DNA of 64,000 nucleotides from an uncultured Lachnospiraceae bacterium (GCA_910587095.1 CAJUMJ010000052.1:62001-126000); one strand, 5' to 3'. Positions 8,692 to 17,791 are shown, counted from the stretch's first letter. Numbers and translations are program-made. Notes: a model not told the origin generated them from the sequence alone.

Positions 8692-9330
8692 GTGGAAGAA
8701 AAGGAAATTTCACAGGCTGTGATCGGTCGTCTGCCAAGATATCTGAGGTATCTGGGCGAGCTTAAGGATGAGGGAATTGAGAGGGTTTCTTCCCAGGAGC
8801 TTTCCGAAATTATGCAGGTGACGGCCTCGCAGATCAGGCAGGATTTAAATACTTTCGGCGGCTTCGGGCAACAAGGTTACGGATACAATGTAAATTTTCT
8901 CCATGAGGAGATCCGAAAGATACTCGGCCTTGACAAGGCGCATCGGTTGATTCTTGTCGGAGCGGGCAATCTGGGGCAGGCGCTTGTAAATTATACAAAT
9001 TTCGAGAGGCGGGGTTTTTTGTTCTGCGGTGTATTTGACAAGGATCCGAAGGTCTGCGGGAAAGAGATTCGCGGCCTTTTGGTGCGCCCGATGGAGGAGA
9101 TGGACAGTTTTGTCAGAAAAAACGGGATCGATATCGCCGTGCTTGCCATACCGAAGTCCTCGGCGGTGGAAGTGGCCGGTCAGCTTGCAGCCTGCGGCAT
9201 CAGGGGAATCTGGAATTTCGCCCATGTGGATTTGAAGGTTCCCGCACATATTCAGGTGGAGAACGTTCATCTGTCGGACAGTCTGATGAAGCTATCCTAT
9301 AATTTGTCCTCGGCGGTGTACGAGGGCTGA
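8692..9330 (+). CDS. rex: Redox-sensing transcriptional repressor Rex
   Basis: A dimeric repressor that senses the NADH/NAD+ ratio and controls fermentation genes. The N-terminal winged helix has VIGRLPRYLRYL and TASQIRQDLNTFGGFG. The Rossmann domain has the nucleotide loop LVGAGNLGQAL, then FDKDPKVCG and AVLAIPKSSA, and ends with the swap helix. The GTG at 8692 is chosen because GGGGGA lies 9 bases before it and the product then begins as Rex proteins do; an in-frame ATG at 8674 has no ribosome binding site. Length is 212 residues, normal for the family. A Rex-like operator overlaps its own promoter. Confidence 0.95.
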   Translation: MEEKEISQAVIGRLPRYLRYLGELKDEGIERVSSQELSEIMQVTASQIRQDLNTFGGFGQQGYGYNVNFLHEEIRKILGLDKAHRLILVGAGNLGQALVNYTNFERRGFLFCGVFDKDPKVCGKEIRGLLVRPMEEMDSFVRKNGIDIAVLAIPKSSAVEVAGQLAACGIRGIWNFAHVDLKVPAHIQVENVHLSDSLMKLSYNLSSAVYEG

Positions 9331-9356
9331 GAGAAGGGCAGAAAGGTGTGGTGGCG

Positions 9357-10085
9357 ATGGCCAGAGGGGATGAAAAATTTAAGGAGGCGTTGGTCGGGAA
9401 GAAGATTCCGGTTTTGACGCTGGACAATAAATGGCACAGGCTTTTTACAAAGGCGGAGTTCACCCCGGAGCTTGTCGGGATGGAGAAAAATCTGAATGAG
9501 CTCCTGAAACGGCAGGCGAAGGTTAATACAGAGGTCAAAGAGCTGAAAAAACTGAAAAAAAAGCTGATGGACGAGGTTGTGATACTTGCGGACGCCATGA
9601 AGGATCATCCCACGAAAAAGCAGGAAAAGGAGATGTCGGAGCACAGGCGTCTGATTGAGGAGTGCAATGAGAAGGTGGATTCTTACGAGGAAGAGATCGT
9701 GGAACTGCCAAGACAGATCAATCAGATCAACAACCAGCTCATGGTTATTACCATGGATGTGTGCTACCGTAAACTGAAGCAGAATACAAAGGAACTTTCG
9801 GAGATAGAGGAATGGATCAGCGGCGTCCGGCGGGAACTCAAGAAAAAAGTAGTTCGAAAGCAGGAGAAGGAAGCCGTGATAAATAAGCTCTATTCCTATA
9901 TGCACGATATATTCGGAGCGGAGGTAATCGAGCTTTTCGATATGGAGTATGATCCGCAGGAGAAGTATCTTAACAAGGCAGCGCAGGCGCAGGCGGTAAA
10001 TCCGAAGCAGGCAGACAGGGGAGAGAAAACAGAACAGGCACAGCAGGCCGAAAGGAGCAAAGCGCCTGCAGGCGAGGATACATAG
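9357..10085 (+). CDS. Coiled-coil protein of unknown function
   Basis: A 242-residue soluble protein, very rich in Lys and Glu. Residues about 40-195 are predicted coiled coil (repeated KELKKLKKKL, EEEIVELPRQINQINNQL). The C terminus is Gln/Ala-rich. I do not recognise a named family. No signal peptide or membrane segment is seen. The ATG at 9357 lies 10 bases after GAAAGG; GTGs at 9348 and 9351 are less likely. It follows rex by 26 bases and ends in a terminator, so it is probably co-transcribed with rex. Confidence 0.7.
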   Translation: MARGDEKFKEALVGKKIPVLTLDNKWHRLFTKAEFTPELVGMEKNLNELLKRQAKVNTEVKELKKLKKKLMDEVVILADAMKDHPTKKQEKEMSEHRRLIEECNEKVDSYEEEIVELPRQINQINNQLMVITMDVCYRKLKQNTKELSEIEEWISGVRRELKKKVVRKQEKEAVINKLYSYMHDIFGAEVIELFDMEYDPQEKYLNKAAQAQAVNPKQADRGEKTEQAQQAERSKAPAGEDT

Positions 10086-10116
10086 ACGTCAAAGGCCGGG
10101 CACTTTGGCGTTTTTA
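10086..10116 (+). terminator. Rho-independent terminator after the rex unit
   Basis: ACGTCAAAG (10086-10094) pairs with CTTTGGCGT (10103-10111) with one G-U pair and an 8-base loop, followed by TTTTTA. Confidence 0.8.
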
Positions 10117-10165
10117 TCGCTTTTTTGCTCAAATTGAATAACATAATAGCAGGGGAGAAGGAAAA

Positions 10166-11347
10166 ATGCGAACGAAGTATCAGAGGGTGTACGCGGCGGT
10201 GGATCTTTCGGCGGTACGCTTTAATATGGAGCGGATGCATGAGAATCTGCAGCCCGGAACCGGGATGCTCGGTGTGATTAAAGCGGACGGCTACGGTCAT
10301 GGGGCGGTGCCTGTCGCCAGGGAGCTGGAAACGCTTCCCTACGTTTGTGGGTATGCGGTTGCGACGGCGCAGGAGGCTCTTGCTTTGCGAAGCGCCGGGC
10401 TTAAAAAGATGATATTGATATTGGGTTACACCTTTCCTTGCAGTTATGAGGAGCTGATCCTTAAGGATATTCGTTTTACCGTTTTCAGAAAGGATGCCCT
10501 GGAGGCGCTCGACGCCTGCGCGGGGAGCCTTTTAAGGAAGGCGAGGGTGCACGTAAAGGTGGATACGGGAATGTCCCGGATCGGCATCCGGCCAAACGAG
10601 GAGGGCCTTCTTTTTATGGAGGATCTGCCGAAGTTTAAAAATATCGAAGTGGAGGGTATTTTTACCCATTTTGCCGGAGCGGACGAAAAGGATAAGGGGA
10701 CTGCCCTAAAGCAGCTTGAAATGTTTAACGCATTTGTGGAGGAGGGGAAACGACGGCTGGGAAGGGAAATCCCTTTGATACATTGCGCAAACAGCGCGGC
10801 CATTCTCACTATGCGGGAGGCAAATCTCTCCATGGTGAGGGCAGGAATCACACTCTATGGGCTGTCGCCCTCGGAGGAAGTGCCAAAGGAGCTTTTAAAA
10901 TTGCGGCCGGTTCTCTCCTTAAAAAGCAGCCTTGTCTATGTGAAGGAAATAGAGGCCGGGACACCTGTCAGTTACGGCGGAACCTACATAGCAAAAGGGA
11001 AAATGCGGATTGCCACAGTGCCGGTGGGATATGGCGACGGCTATCCGAGAAGCCTGTCGAACAAAGGCTATGTGCTGATTAGAGGCCGGAGGGCGCCGAT
11101 TGTGGGCAGGGTATGTATGGATCAGTTTATGGTGGATGTTTCCGGTATCCCGGAAGCGTCTGAGGGGGATGAGGTGACTCTGATCGGCGAGGACGGTTCG
11201 GAGGAGATTACGATGGAGGCATTGGGAGAACGCTCCGGGAGATTTAATTATGAGCTGGCCTGCTGTCTTGGCGGACGGATTCCCCGGTTGTATCTCAGAG
11301 ACGGTAATATAATTGACGTGGAGGACGACAATGCGGAGAATCTGTAG
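10166..11347 (+). CDS. alr: Alanine racemase
   Basis: A pyridoxal-phosphate enzyme that interconverts L- and D-alanine for peptidoglycan. The PLP lysine is Lys39 in VIKADGYGHGA. Other family marks are KVDTGMSRIG, HFAGADE, HCANSAA, the MVRAGITLYG strand and VGYGDGYPR, which holds the catalytic tyrosine region. At 393 residues it is slightly longer than usual, with a short acidic tail. GGGGAGAAGG precedes the ATG. As in Bacillus, a MazF/NdoA toxin gene follows, but the antitoxin gene expected between the two is missing. Confidence 0.96.
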   Translation: MRTKYQRVYAAVDLSAVRFNMERMHENLQPGTGMLGVIKADGYGHGAVPVARELETLPYVCGYAVATAQEALALRSAGLKKMILILGYTFPCSYEELILKDIRFTVFRKDALEALDACAGSLLRKARVHVKVDTGMSRIGIRPNEEGLLFMEDLPKFKNIEVEGIFTHFAGADEKDKGTALKQLEMFNAFVEEGKRRLGREIPLIHCANSAAILTMREANLSMVRAGITLYGLSPSEEVPKELLKLRPVLSLKSSLVYVKEIEAGTPVSYGGTYIAKGKMRIATVPVGYGDGYPRSLSNKGYVLIRGRRAPIVGRVCMDQFMVDVSGIPEASEGDEVTLIGEDGSEEITMEALGERSGRFNYELACCLGGRIPRLYLRDGNIIDVEDDNAENL

Positions 11348-11395
11348 GCGATAACGGACATAAAACAAATCATTACTGTATACGGACGCAAAAGC

Positions 11396-11414
11396 CCGGC
11401 AATACTATTGCCGG
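11396..11414. other. Perfect short hairpin between alr and the toxin gene
   Basis: CCGGCAAT (11396-11403), loop ACT, ATTGCCGG (11407-11414). No T run follows, so it is not a typical terminator. It may be an RNA processing or stability element, or an operator. Confidence 0.5.
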
Positions 11415-11462
11415 AAACAGTAAACAACTGAAAAAGTGAAACGTCAAAGGAAGTGTAAGGTA

Positions 11463-11804
11463 ATGAGAAGAGGAGATATCTATTATGCGGATTTAAGGCC
11501 GGTGGTCGGATCGGAACAAGGCGGTGTGCGTCCGGTGCTTATCATACAAAACGATGTGGGAAACAGGCACAGCCCCACGGTGATCTGTGCTGCGATCACC
11601 TCGAAGATGAATAAGGCGAAGCTCCCCACGCACATAGAGCTGAGTGCGGGCAGATACGATATGGTGAAAGATTCCGTGATTCTTTTGGAGCAGCTTCGCA
11701 CCATAGATAAGCAAAGGCTGAAGGATCGGATATGCCATCTGGATCCGGATATTATGCGGGCGGTGAACAGAGGTCTGATGATCAGTCTGGAGCTGGGTAC
11801 ATAG
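11463..11804 (+). CDS. ndoA: MazF/EndoA (PemK-like) endoribonuclease toxin
   Basis: A 113-residue mRNA interferase of the MazF/NdoA family, which cuts single-stranded RNA at short sequences. Family phrases are RRGDIYYADLRPVVGSEQGG, RPVLIIQND, ICAAITSK and DSVILLEQLRTIDK. The ATG at 11463 is chosen because AAAGGAAG ends 9 bases upstream; an upstream in-frame start at 11436 is poor. In Bacillus the order is alr - antitoxin - ndoA. Here only 115 bases separate alr and the toxin, too few for an antitoxin of about 90 residues, and no short gene is seen there. Confidence 0.92.
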   Translation: MRRGDIYYADLRPVVGSEQGGVRPVLIIQNDVGNRHSPTVICAAITSKMNKAKLPTHIELSAGRYDMVKDSVILLEQLRTIDKQRLKDRICHLDPDIMRAVNRGLMISLELGT

Positions 11805-11819
11805 GATGAGAGTGTAGAT

Positions 11820-11848
11820 TTGACACGCAGGATAATAATTGATATGAT
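11820..11848 (+). promoter_or_regulatory. Promoter of the CNNM/CorC gene
   Basis: TTGACA at 11820-11825, 17-bp spacer, TATGAT at 11843-11848, about 70 bases before the start codon. Confidence 0.75.
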
Positions 11849-11920
11849 TATAAATTAGTGTACGGTTATTGCGTCTGACAAAAAGGACGCTGTACGGAGA
11901 AAAGGAGAGGAACGGTTTAT

Positions 11921-13309
11921 ATGGAAGAAGTTGGCTCGGGCAGTAGCGGCATTGCATGGTTTGTTCTCATGCTCGTTTTGGAGATTATATTTTACGGCTT
12001 CAGTACGGCCATGCAGAATCGCAGGGGAACGGACAGGGAAGATGGCAGCGCGGGCGGGGAGGATGCGGAAACGCAGACTGACCGTCAGAAAAAGAAACAG
12101 GAGCGGCTTGCGTATATGCTGGATAGACATGCGGCGTATGCCACGGCCACGCAGCTTGGCGTTGTGACGGTCAATCTGCTTTTGGGCGCGTTTATTCTGT
12201 ATCGGCTAAACAGTTATTTTTCATATCTGGTGTCTGACCAGATAAGACTGCGGTTTGGTATACTTCCCGGATGGGAGCTGCGGCTGTTGGCTACAGTGGT
12301 ATCCGTGCTTGTGACCGTGTTTCTGCTGTACATAGTTATGACCGTTGGTGTGATGGTCCCAAAAAAGGCGGCGGCGAAGCGGCCGGAAAAGTGGATACGC
12401 GCCTTTGTGACGCCTTTCTACTATTATGTGCGGATTGTTTCGCCTTTCAGCAGCCTGATTTTTGTCTCCTCCAAGCTGGTGCTGCACCTGCTTGGAGTGA
12501 GGGACGCGGATGACAGGGAGGACGTGACGGAGGAGGAGATTCTCTCCATGGTGAGCGTCGGTCATGAGCAGGGAATTCTGCATGCGAGTGAGGCGGAGAT
12601 GATCACAAATATCTTTGAGTATGGAGATAAGGAAGCCAAGGATATCATGATCAACAGAAATAACCTGATCGGGATTGACTGCACCATGACATTGCAGGAA
12701 GCCGCCGCCTTTATCGTGGAAGCTCATAACAGCCGTTTTCCGGTCTATGACGAGACGATAGACCATATTATCGGTATTCTGCATCTGAAAGACGTCATGC
12801 GTATGCAGATGAATGAAAAGATGAGAAACCGCCCTATCGGAAAGATAAAGGGGCTTCTTCGTGAGCCGCGATTTATCACGGAAGGGCGAAAGATCAACGA
12901 TCTCTTTCAGGTGATGCAGAAGGAAAAGATTCAGATGGTTATCGTCATCGACGAGTACGGACAGACGGCGGGACTTGTGGCGCTTGAGGATATTCTGGAG
13001 GAGATCGTCGGCAATATTCAGGACGAGTACGACGAGGAGGCGACTTATATCAAGGAAAACAGCGCGGGTCATTACGTGATCCAGGGCATGATGCCTCTGG
13101 AGGAGCTTTCGGAAAAACTGCAGATTTCCTTTGAAGACGAGCCTTTTGACACGGTGAACGGCTTTGTGATTTCCCGGCTTGAACATATCCCCGAGGAGGG
13201 TGAGGATTTTGAGTTTTCCTACGGGGGCTATGTTTTCCGGATCACGGAGGTGAAGGATCACATGATTTTGACGGTCACCGCGAAGCGGGAGGAAGCATCG
13301 CAGGCATAA
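11921..13309 (+). CDS. CNNM/CorC (hemolysin C-like) transmembrane CBS-domain protein
   Basis: A 462-residue membrane protein. The N-terminal third has hydrophobic segments near 11-31, 75-95 and 115-145 (DUF21/CNNM-like), interrupted by a charged Glu/Lys loop. Two CBS domains follow (MINRNNLIGID..., NSRFPVYDE, VIDEYGQTAGLVALEDI) at about 240-365, and the CorC_HlyC domain ends the protein (DTVNGFVISRLEHIPEEG). Family members are linked to Mg2+ or Co2+ export; the old name hemolysin is not supported functionally. AGGAGAGGAACGG precedes the ATG. It has its own promoter and is followed 51 bases later by yebC. Confidence 0.9.
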   Translation: MEEVGSGSSGIAWFVLMLVLEIIFYGFSTAMQNRRGTDREDGSAGGEDAETQTDRQKKKQERLAYMLDRHAAYATATQLGVVTVNLLLGAFILYRLNSYFSYLVSDQIRLRFGILPGWELRLLATVVSVLVTVFLLYIVMTVGVMVPKKAAAKRPEKWIRAFVTPFYYYVRIVSPFSSLIFVSSKLVLHLLGVRDADDREDVTEEEILSMVSVGHEQGILHASEAEMITNIFEYGDKEAKDIMINRNNLIGIDCTMTLQEAAAFIVEAHNSRFPVYDETIDHIIGILHLKDVMRMQMNEKMRNRPIGKIKGLLREPRFITEGRKINDLFQVMQKEKIQMVIVIDEYGQTAGLVALEDILEEIVGNIQDEYDEEATYIKENSAGHYVIQGMMPLEELSEKLQISFEDEPFDTVNGFVISRLEHIPEEGEDFEFSYGGYVFRITEVKDHMILTVTAKREEASQA

Positions 13310-13360
13310 AATAAGTGATACGGCGAATCAGAAAACACATCAGGGAAAGGATGAAAAGAG

Positions 13361-14089
13361 ATGTCAGGACATTCAAAATTTGCGAATATTAAGCACAAGA
13401 AAGAGAAGAACGACGCGGCAAAGGGAAAGATTTTTACCATTATCGGCAGGGAAATCGCGGTGGCGGTGAAAGAGGGTGGCCCGGATCCCGCAAATAATTT
13501 TAAGCTGGCGCAGGTCATAGCCAAGGCGAAAGCAAACAATATGCCTAATGACACCATCGACAGAGGCATCAAGAAAGCGGCTGGCGAAGGCGGAAACGTG
13601 GACTACAAATACGTGACTTATGAAGGGTACGGGCCAAACGGCGTAGCCATTATTGTAGATGCGCTGACGGACAATACCAACCGGACGGCGGCCAATGTCA
13701 GAAGCGCTTTCACGAAGGGAAACGGCAGCATCGGTACGCAAGGTTGCGTCTCCTTTATGTTCGACAAGAAAGGGCAGATCATCGTGGACAAAGAGGAGTG
13801 TGAGATGGAAGCGGACGATCTGATGATGACGGCGCTTGACGCGGGCGCGGAGGATTTTACCGAGGAGGAGGACAGCTACGAAATATATACGGATCCTGAT
13901 CAGTGGAGCGAAGTGGACGCGGCTTTGAAGGAGGCGGGAATTACGCCAATCTCTTCCGAGGTAACGATGATTCCGCAGACCTGGGTTGAGCTCACCGATG
14001 AGGGCGCCGTCAAGAATCTGCAAAAGACGCTTGATCTTCTGGATGAGGACGACGACGTACAGGCCGTATATCACAACTGGGATGAATAA
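13361..14089 (+). CDS. yebC: YebC/PmpR family protein
   Basis: A 242-residue, three-domain protein of the near-universal YebC family. Family phrases are SGHSKFANIKHKK, RGIKKAAGEGG, YEGYGPNGVA, DALTDNTNRT and FTKGNGSIG. Members have been described as DNA-binding regulators, and some as factors helping ribosomes at polyproline stretches; the sequence does not distinguish these. Length is normal and a GGAAAGG site precedes the ATG. It lies between the CNNM gene and the sulfhydrylase gene, which starts 65 bases after its stop. Confidence 0.95.
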   Translation: MSGHSKFANIKHKKEKNDAAKGKIFTIIGREIAVAVKEGGPDPANNFKLAQVIAKAKANNMPNDTIDRGIKKAAGEGGNVDYKYVTYEGYGPNGVAIIVDALTDNTNRTAANVRSAFTKGNGSIGTQGCVSFMFDKKGQIIVDKEECEMEADDLMMTALDAGAEDFTEEEDSYEIYTDPDQWSEVDAALKEAGITPISSEVTMIPQTWVELTDEGAVKNLQKTLDLLDEDDDVQAVYHNWDE

Positions 14090-14153
14090 AGCGGAAAGCA
14101 GCTCTAAGTTCACGAAAGAGGGCGTTTCGCCGAGTGAAAGGGGGAGGTCATTT

Positions 14154-15425
14154 TTGAAAAAAGAGACGATTTGTATACAGTCGGGGTGGAAGCCTGGAAA
14201 CGGGGAACCCCGGGTGCTTCCGATTTATCAGAGCACGACTTTTAAGTATGATGATTCCGAGCAGATGGGGCGGCTCTTTGACTTGGAGGAGAGCGGTTAT
14301 TTTTACAGCAGGCTCCAAAATCCGACCAACGACTGTGTGGCGGCAAAAATATGCGAGCTGGAGGGCGGTGTGGCCGCTATGCTCACTTCTTCCGGCCAGG
14401 CGGCGAACTGCTATGCGGTATTTAATATATGCGAGGCGGGAGATCATGTGGTGATGAGCTCGACGGTGTACGGGGGCAGTTTTAATCTGATCACCTGCAC
14501 GATGAAAAAGATGGGGATTACCTGTACGGTGGTGGATCCCGACGCGTCTGTCGAGGAGCTTAATAAGGCTTTCAGAGAGAATACGAAGTGTGTCTTTGCG
14601 GAGACGATCGCCAATCCGGCGCTGGTGGTTCTCGACATAGAAAAATTCGCAGCGCTTTCTCACGCCCATCAGGTGCCGCTCATTGTGGACAACACCTTTG
14701 CGACGCCGATCAACTGTAATCCCTTTGAATGGGGAGCGGATATTGTGACGCATTCCACCACAAAATATATGGACGGACATGCCATGGCTGTCGGGGGATG
14801 CATTGTGGATTCAGGCAATTTTGACTGGGCGGCTTATCCTGAGAAGTTTCCGGGACTTTGTACACCGGACGAATCCTATCACGGCGTTGTCTATACGGAG
14901 AAATTCGGCAAGGCGGCTTATATCACGAAAGCCACAAGCCAGTTGATGCGGGATTTGGGATCCATCCAGTCTCCCCAAAACGCCTTTCTTTTGAATGTGG
15001 GACTGGAAACGCTCCCTCTGCGGATGGAGAGGCACTGCTACAACGCGCAAAAATGCGCGGAATATCTGGAAACACACGAGAAGGTGGCGTGGGTAAATTA
15101 TCCGGGTCTTCCGGGCAACAAATATTATGAGACAGCGAAAAAATATATGCCGAAAGGAACCTGCGGCGTGATCTCCTTTGGACTAAAGGGCGGTCGGGAA
15201 GCGGCGGCAAAGATGATGGATCGCTTGGAGCTTGCGGCTGTTGTAACCCATGTGGCGGACGCAAGGACAAGTGTTTTGCACCCGGCCAGTCACACCCACA
15301 GGCAGATGAACGACAAGCAGCTCAAGGAAGCCGGGGTGGCGCCTGATCTGATCAGGCTTTCAGTGGGGATCGAACATATTGACGATATCATTGCGGATCT
15401 GTCGCAGGCGCTTTCGGATATCTAA
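14154..15425 (+). CDS. O-acetylhomoserine sulfhydrylase (Cys/Met metabolism PLP enzyme)
   Basis: A 423-residue PLP enzyme of the Cys/Met metabolism family. The PLP lysine is Lys204 in HSTTKYMDGH. Other marks are LPIYQSTTFKYD, SRLQNPTND, SSGQAAN, VDNTFATP and the C-terminal HPASHTHRQM/RLSVGIEHIDD. The length and these phrases fit O-acetylhomoserine aminocarboxypropyltransferase, which makes homocysteine from O-acetylhomoserine and sulfide; methionine gamma-lyase is a closely related alternative. The start is TTG at 14154, 6 bases after a strong GGGGGAGG. In-frame ATGs further upstream overlap yebC. Its product homocysteine could feed the MetH encoded at 45.9 kb. Confidence 0.88.
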   Translation: MKKETICIQSGWKPGNGEPRVLPIYQSTTFKYDDSEQMGRLFDLEESGYFYSRLQNPTNDCVAAKICELEGGVAAMLTSSGQAANCYAVFNICEAGDHVVMSSTVYGGSFNLITCTMKKMGITCTVVDPDASVEELNKAFRENTKCVFAETIANPALVVLDIEKFAALSHAHQVPLIVDNTFATPINCNPFEWGADIVTHSTTKYMDGHAMAVGGCIVDSGNFDWAAYPEKFPGLCTPDESYHGVVYTEKFGKAAYITKATSQLMRDLGSIQSPQNAFLLNVGLETLPLRMERHCYNAQKCAEYLETHEKVAWVNYPGLPGNKYYETAKKYMPKGTCGVISFGLKGGREAAAKMMDRLELAAVVTHVADARTSVLHPASHTHRQMNDKQLKEAGVAPDLIRLSVGIEHIDDIIADLSQALSDI

Positions 15426-15441
15426 AGAGAAGGATAATACT

Positions 15442-16881
15442 ATGACTTATCGGAAAACCTGGTTTGATTATGTGCTATGGGCGGTTTACGCAGGGCTTTG
15501 CGTGACGCTTCTGGCCTTCACGGGCTATCATTTGTATGCATATTATGTGGGACTGCCGCTTGCAAAGCTGGGGGCGTTTCTCGTTTTTCCCGTGCTTGTA
15601 TGCGCTTATCTGGCGCTTAGGCTATCATGCCAGGCGATCCGCAAAAAATATGACTTTTCTGTCCATGGAGCAGTAATGCTTGAGACTCTGGTAGTCTCGA
15701 CAGCCTTTGTGTTCGGTCTGCTTATGCGGATTGGCAGAGTTTTGCATACACCCAAGGAGTTAGTTGCGGGTGACTTTTACGAGAGAGCCCTTATCCGGGC
15801 AGGACAGTCGGCCGCGCCTTTTGCTCACGGGGTCAGTGATTTGTATGTGCGCTGTCTTTCCGGTGTGTTTGCTTTTTTGGGGAACAGCCTGGCAGCGGCG
15901 GTGCTTTTCCAGATTTTTTTGCAGATTATAGCTATGGTGTTAGGCTATTGCGTGGTGAAAAAGGCAGCCGGAAGACTTCCGGCCTGCGTCTCGCTTTTAT
16001 GTCTGACTTTTTCGGGCGCTTTTTTGAAAAAAATTACGGTGATTGACCCGGAATGCCTGTTTTTGGCGCTGTATCTGGCAGGTCTTTTTCTGACGGTCAG
16101 CTTTTTGAAAGCGGTGTTGCGGGGGCAGTCTGCGACGGTAAGCGTACTGTTGGCCGTCTTTACGGGAGGCGCGCTCGGTGCGCTGATTTATCTGGAGCTT
16201 TGGTCGGCGACTCTTCTTTTTTTCCTCGCGGGGCTTTTTACCGGGAAGTGTCAGGCGCCTGACGGGAGAAAGCGCTGTATAACGGCCTTTTTTGCTGCCA
16301 TAGTCTCCTGTGTGGCGGGATTTTTTTCGGCGGTGGCCGTGGACGCAGCCATAAGCGGCGCGGGATTTACGGGCTGTCTGTCGGGCTGGGGTTTGCTTTA
16401 TGCGAAAAGAGGGCTGCAAGGACGGCTTTTTGGCGTGATCGACGGGCAGTATGTGTTTTGGACAGCGTTGTTTGTTATGGCAGCGTTTCTCGCCTTTGAA
16501 TTTGTCAGGGGGGAAAAAGAACAGGATTATACCTTGTGGTTTTTCCCGTGCATTTTGTCTGCGATTCTGATGCTTACCGATTTTGGCGGGACAGGAAGCG
16601 GGAGCGTCGCTCTGTTTTTGTTTAGCGTGACGGCGGGGCTTGGCATAAGAAACTGCGTCGGCGGGGGACAGGCCGAGAAGGTGCGCGCAAAAATTGAAAA
16701 GATCAATGAAACGGCAGAGGAACCGGAAGTTTTGGAGAAGGAAAAAACACGCTTTATCGAAAATCCTCTTCCCCTTCCGAAAAAACATGTGAAGCGGGAA
16801 ATGGACTACGATTTTGAAATATCGGAATCGGATATGCATTACCAGATTGATATCCCGGAAGGAGACGACTTTGATTTTTAG
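15442..16881 (+). CDS. Polytopic membrane protein, unknown function
   Basis: A 479-residue protein with about 10-11 hydrophobic helices (first near 10-32), followed by an acidic cytoplasmic tail of about 70 residues (EEPEVLEKEK, DFEISESDMHYQID). The layout, with a large lumenal-type loop after the second or third helix, recalls GT-C-fold glycosyltransferases or their relatives, but no catalytic motif is clear. The ATG at 15442 follows AGAGAAGGA. It starts 16 bases after the sulfhydrylase gene and is probably co-transcribed with it. A terminator follows. No specific function is claimed. Confidence 0.75.
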   Translation: MTYRKTWFDYVLWAVYAGLCVTLLAFTGYHLYAYYVGLPLAKLGAFLVFPVLVCAYLALRLSCQAIRKKYDFSVHGAVMLETLVVSTAFVFGLLMRIGRVLHTPKELVAGDFYERALIRAGQSAAPFAHGVSDLYVRCLSGVFAFLGNSLAAAVLFQIFLQIIAMVLGYCVVKKAAGRLPACVSLLCLTFSGAFLKKITVIDPECLFLALYLAGLFLTVSFLKAVLRGQSATVSVLLAVFTGGALGALIYLELWSATLLFFLAGLFTGKCQAPDGRKRCITAFFAAIVSCVAGFFSAVAVDAAISGAGFTGCLSGWGLLYAKRGLQGRLFGVIDGQYVFWTALFVMAAFLAFEFVRGEKEQDYTLWFFPCILSAILMLTDFGGTGSGSVALFLFSVTAGLGIRNCVGGGQAEKVRAKIEKINETAEEPEVLEKEKTRFIENPLPLPKKHVKREMDYDFEISESDMHYQIDIPEGDDFDF

Positions 16882-16919
16882 GGTGGTATAGTTTCCCATA
16901 AAATAAGCGATACTATGAA

Positions 16920-16955
16920 AGGACTCAGAATAAACAGGATTCTGAGCCTCTTTTC
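16920..16955 (+). terminator. Rho-independent terminator
   Basis: AGG-A-CTCAGAAT (16920-16931) pairs with ATTCTGAG-CCT (16939-16949), with one bulged A, followed by CTTTTC. A second small hairpin (TGTACT/AGTACA, 16973-16990) lies between it and the next gene. Confidence 0.7.
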
Positions 16956-17012
16956 ATTATTTATGTACTTTCGGGAGTACATTATTCAAACTAAACGGAG
17001 GTATCGTTTGCT

Positions 17013-17759
17013 ATGGGAAATAATAAGAACAGCAAGGATCGGGAAAACCGGGACAGAGATAACGACAAGGAGAAAAAACGGGAGAGCGAAAAGCAGAAGG
17101 ACGAGCGCATTGAGAAGGTGGGGCAGGTGACGTTAGACGAGAACGCTTTGCAGCACAAGATTCATCTGCTCACCATCATCGGTGAAGTAGAGGGGCATGA
17201 CAATCTCGGCAGTAACACAAAGACCACAAAGTATGAGCATATTCTTCCGCAGCTTGCTGCCATTGAGGACAGCAGCGAGGTGGACGGGGTTTTGATTTTG
17301 TTAAACACTATGGGCGGAGATGTGGAGGCGGGGCTTGCCATCGCGGAGATGATCGCCTCCGTGAGCAAACCGACGGTTTCCCTTGTGCTTGGCGGAAGCC
17401 ATTCCATAGGGGTGCCGATCGCGGTGAGTACGGATTATTCTTACATTGTTCCCACGGGGACTATGGTGATTCATCCGGTGCGCCTGAGCGGTATGGTGAT
17501 CGGCGTCCAGCAGACCTTCGACTATTTCAAGCAGATACAGAACCGCATCACGGGTTTTGTGTGCGAACACTGTAAAATACCGAAGCCGCGGCTGGAAGAG
17601 CTGATGATGGAAACGGGAATGCTGACCAAGGATGTTGGTACGGTGCTTGTCGGCAGGGAAGCCGTGGAGGAGGGAATCATCTGCGAGGTTGGCGGTATCA
17701 GTGACGCCATTGCGAAGCTGCACGATATGATTGGCAGGAAAAAGAAGGACGCAAAATAA
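17013..17759 (+). CDS. tepA: ClpP-like serine protease (TepA family)
   Basis: A 248-residue ClpP/crotonase-fold protein. A charged, Lys/Glu-rich N terminus (about 35 residues) precedes the ClpP-like core. LLNTMGGDVEAGLAIAEMI forms the substrate-binding strand, GGSHSIGVPIAVS holds the candidate nucleophile Ser, and GTMVIHPVR the candidate His. In Bacillus the same gene (tepA/ymfB) stands directly before the spoIIIE/ftsK translocase, as here. Roles suggested for it are in protein translocation or spore protein processing. A GGAGG lies 11 bases before the ATG, within a small AAACG...CGTTT inverted repeat. Confidence 0.88.
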   Translation: MGNNKNSKDRENRDRDNDKEKKRESEKQKDERIEKVGQVTLDENALQHKIHLLTIIGEVEGHDNLGSNTKTTKYEHILPQLAAIEDSSEVDGVLILLNTMGGDVEAGLAIAEMIASVSKPTVSLVLGGSHSIGVPIAVSTDYSYIVPTGTMVIHPVRLSGMVIGVQQTFDYFKQIQNRITGFVCEHCKIPKPRLEELMMETGMLTKDVGTVLVGREAVEEGIICEVGGISDAIAKLHDMIGRKKKDAK

Positions 17760-17762
17760 AAG

Positions 17763-17791
17763 ATGACAAGCCAAAATGAAAATGCTATACT
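17763..17791 (+). promoter_or_regulatory. Promoter of ftsK/spoIIIE
   Basis: ATGACA at 17763-17768, 17-bp spacer, TATACT at 17786-17791, starting 3 bases after the tepA stop codon. Confidence 0.6.

Noticed and set aside
12221..13261. Long open frame on the minus strand inside the CNNM/CorC gene
   Set aside because: It is a shadow of a GC-rich coding gene; it has no ribosome binding site and no recognisable protein family, while the plus-strand frame encodes clear CBS domains.
16882..16895. GGGTGGTA as a T-box anti-terminator core
   Set aside because: The T-box core AGGGTGGNACCGCG is only matched over the first bases, no specifier stem is present and the following gene is not an amino-acid gene.
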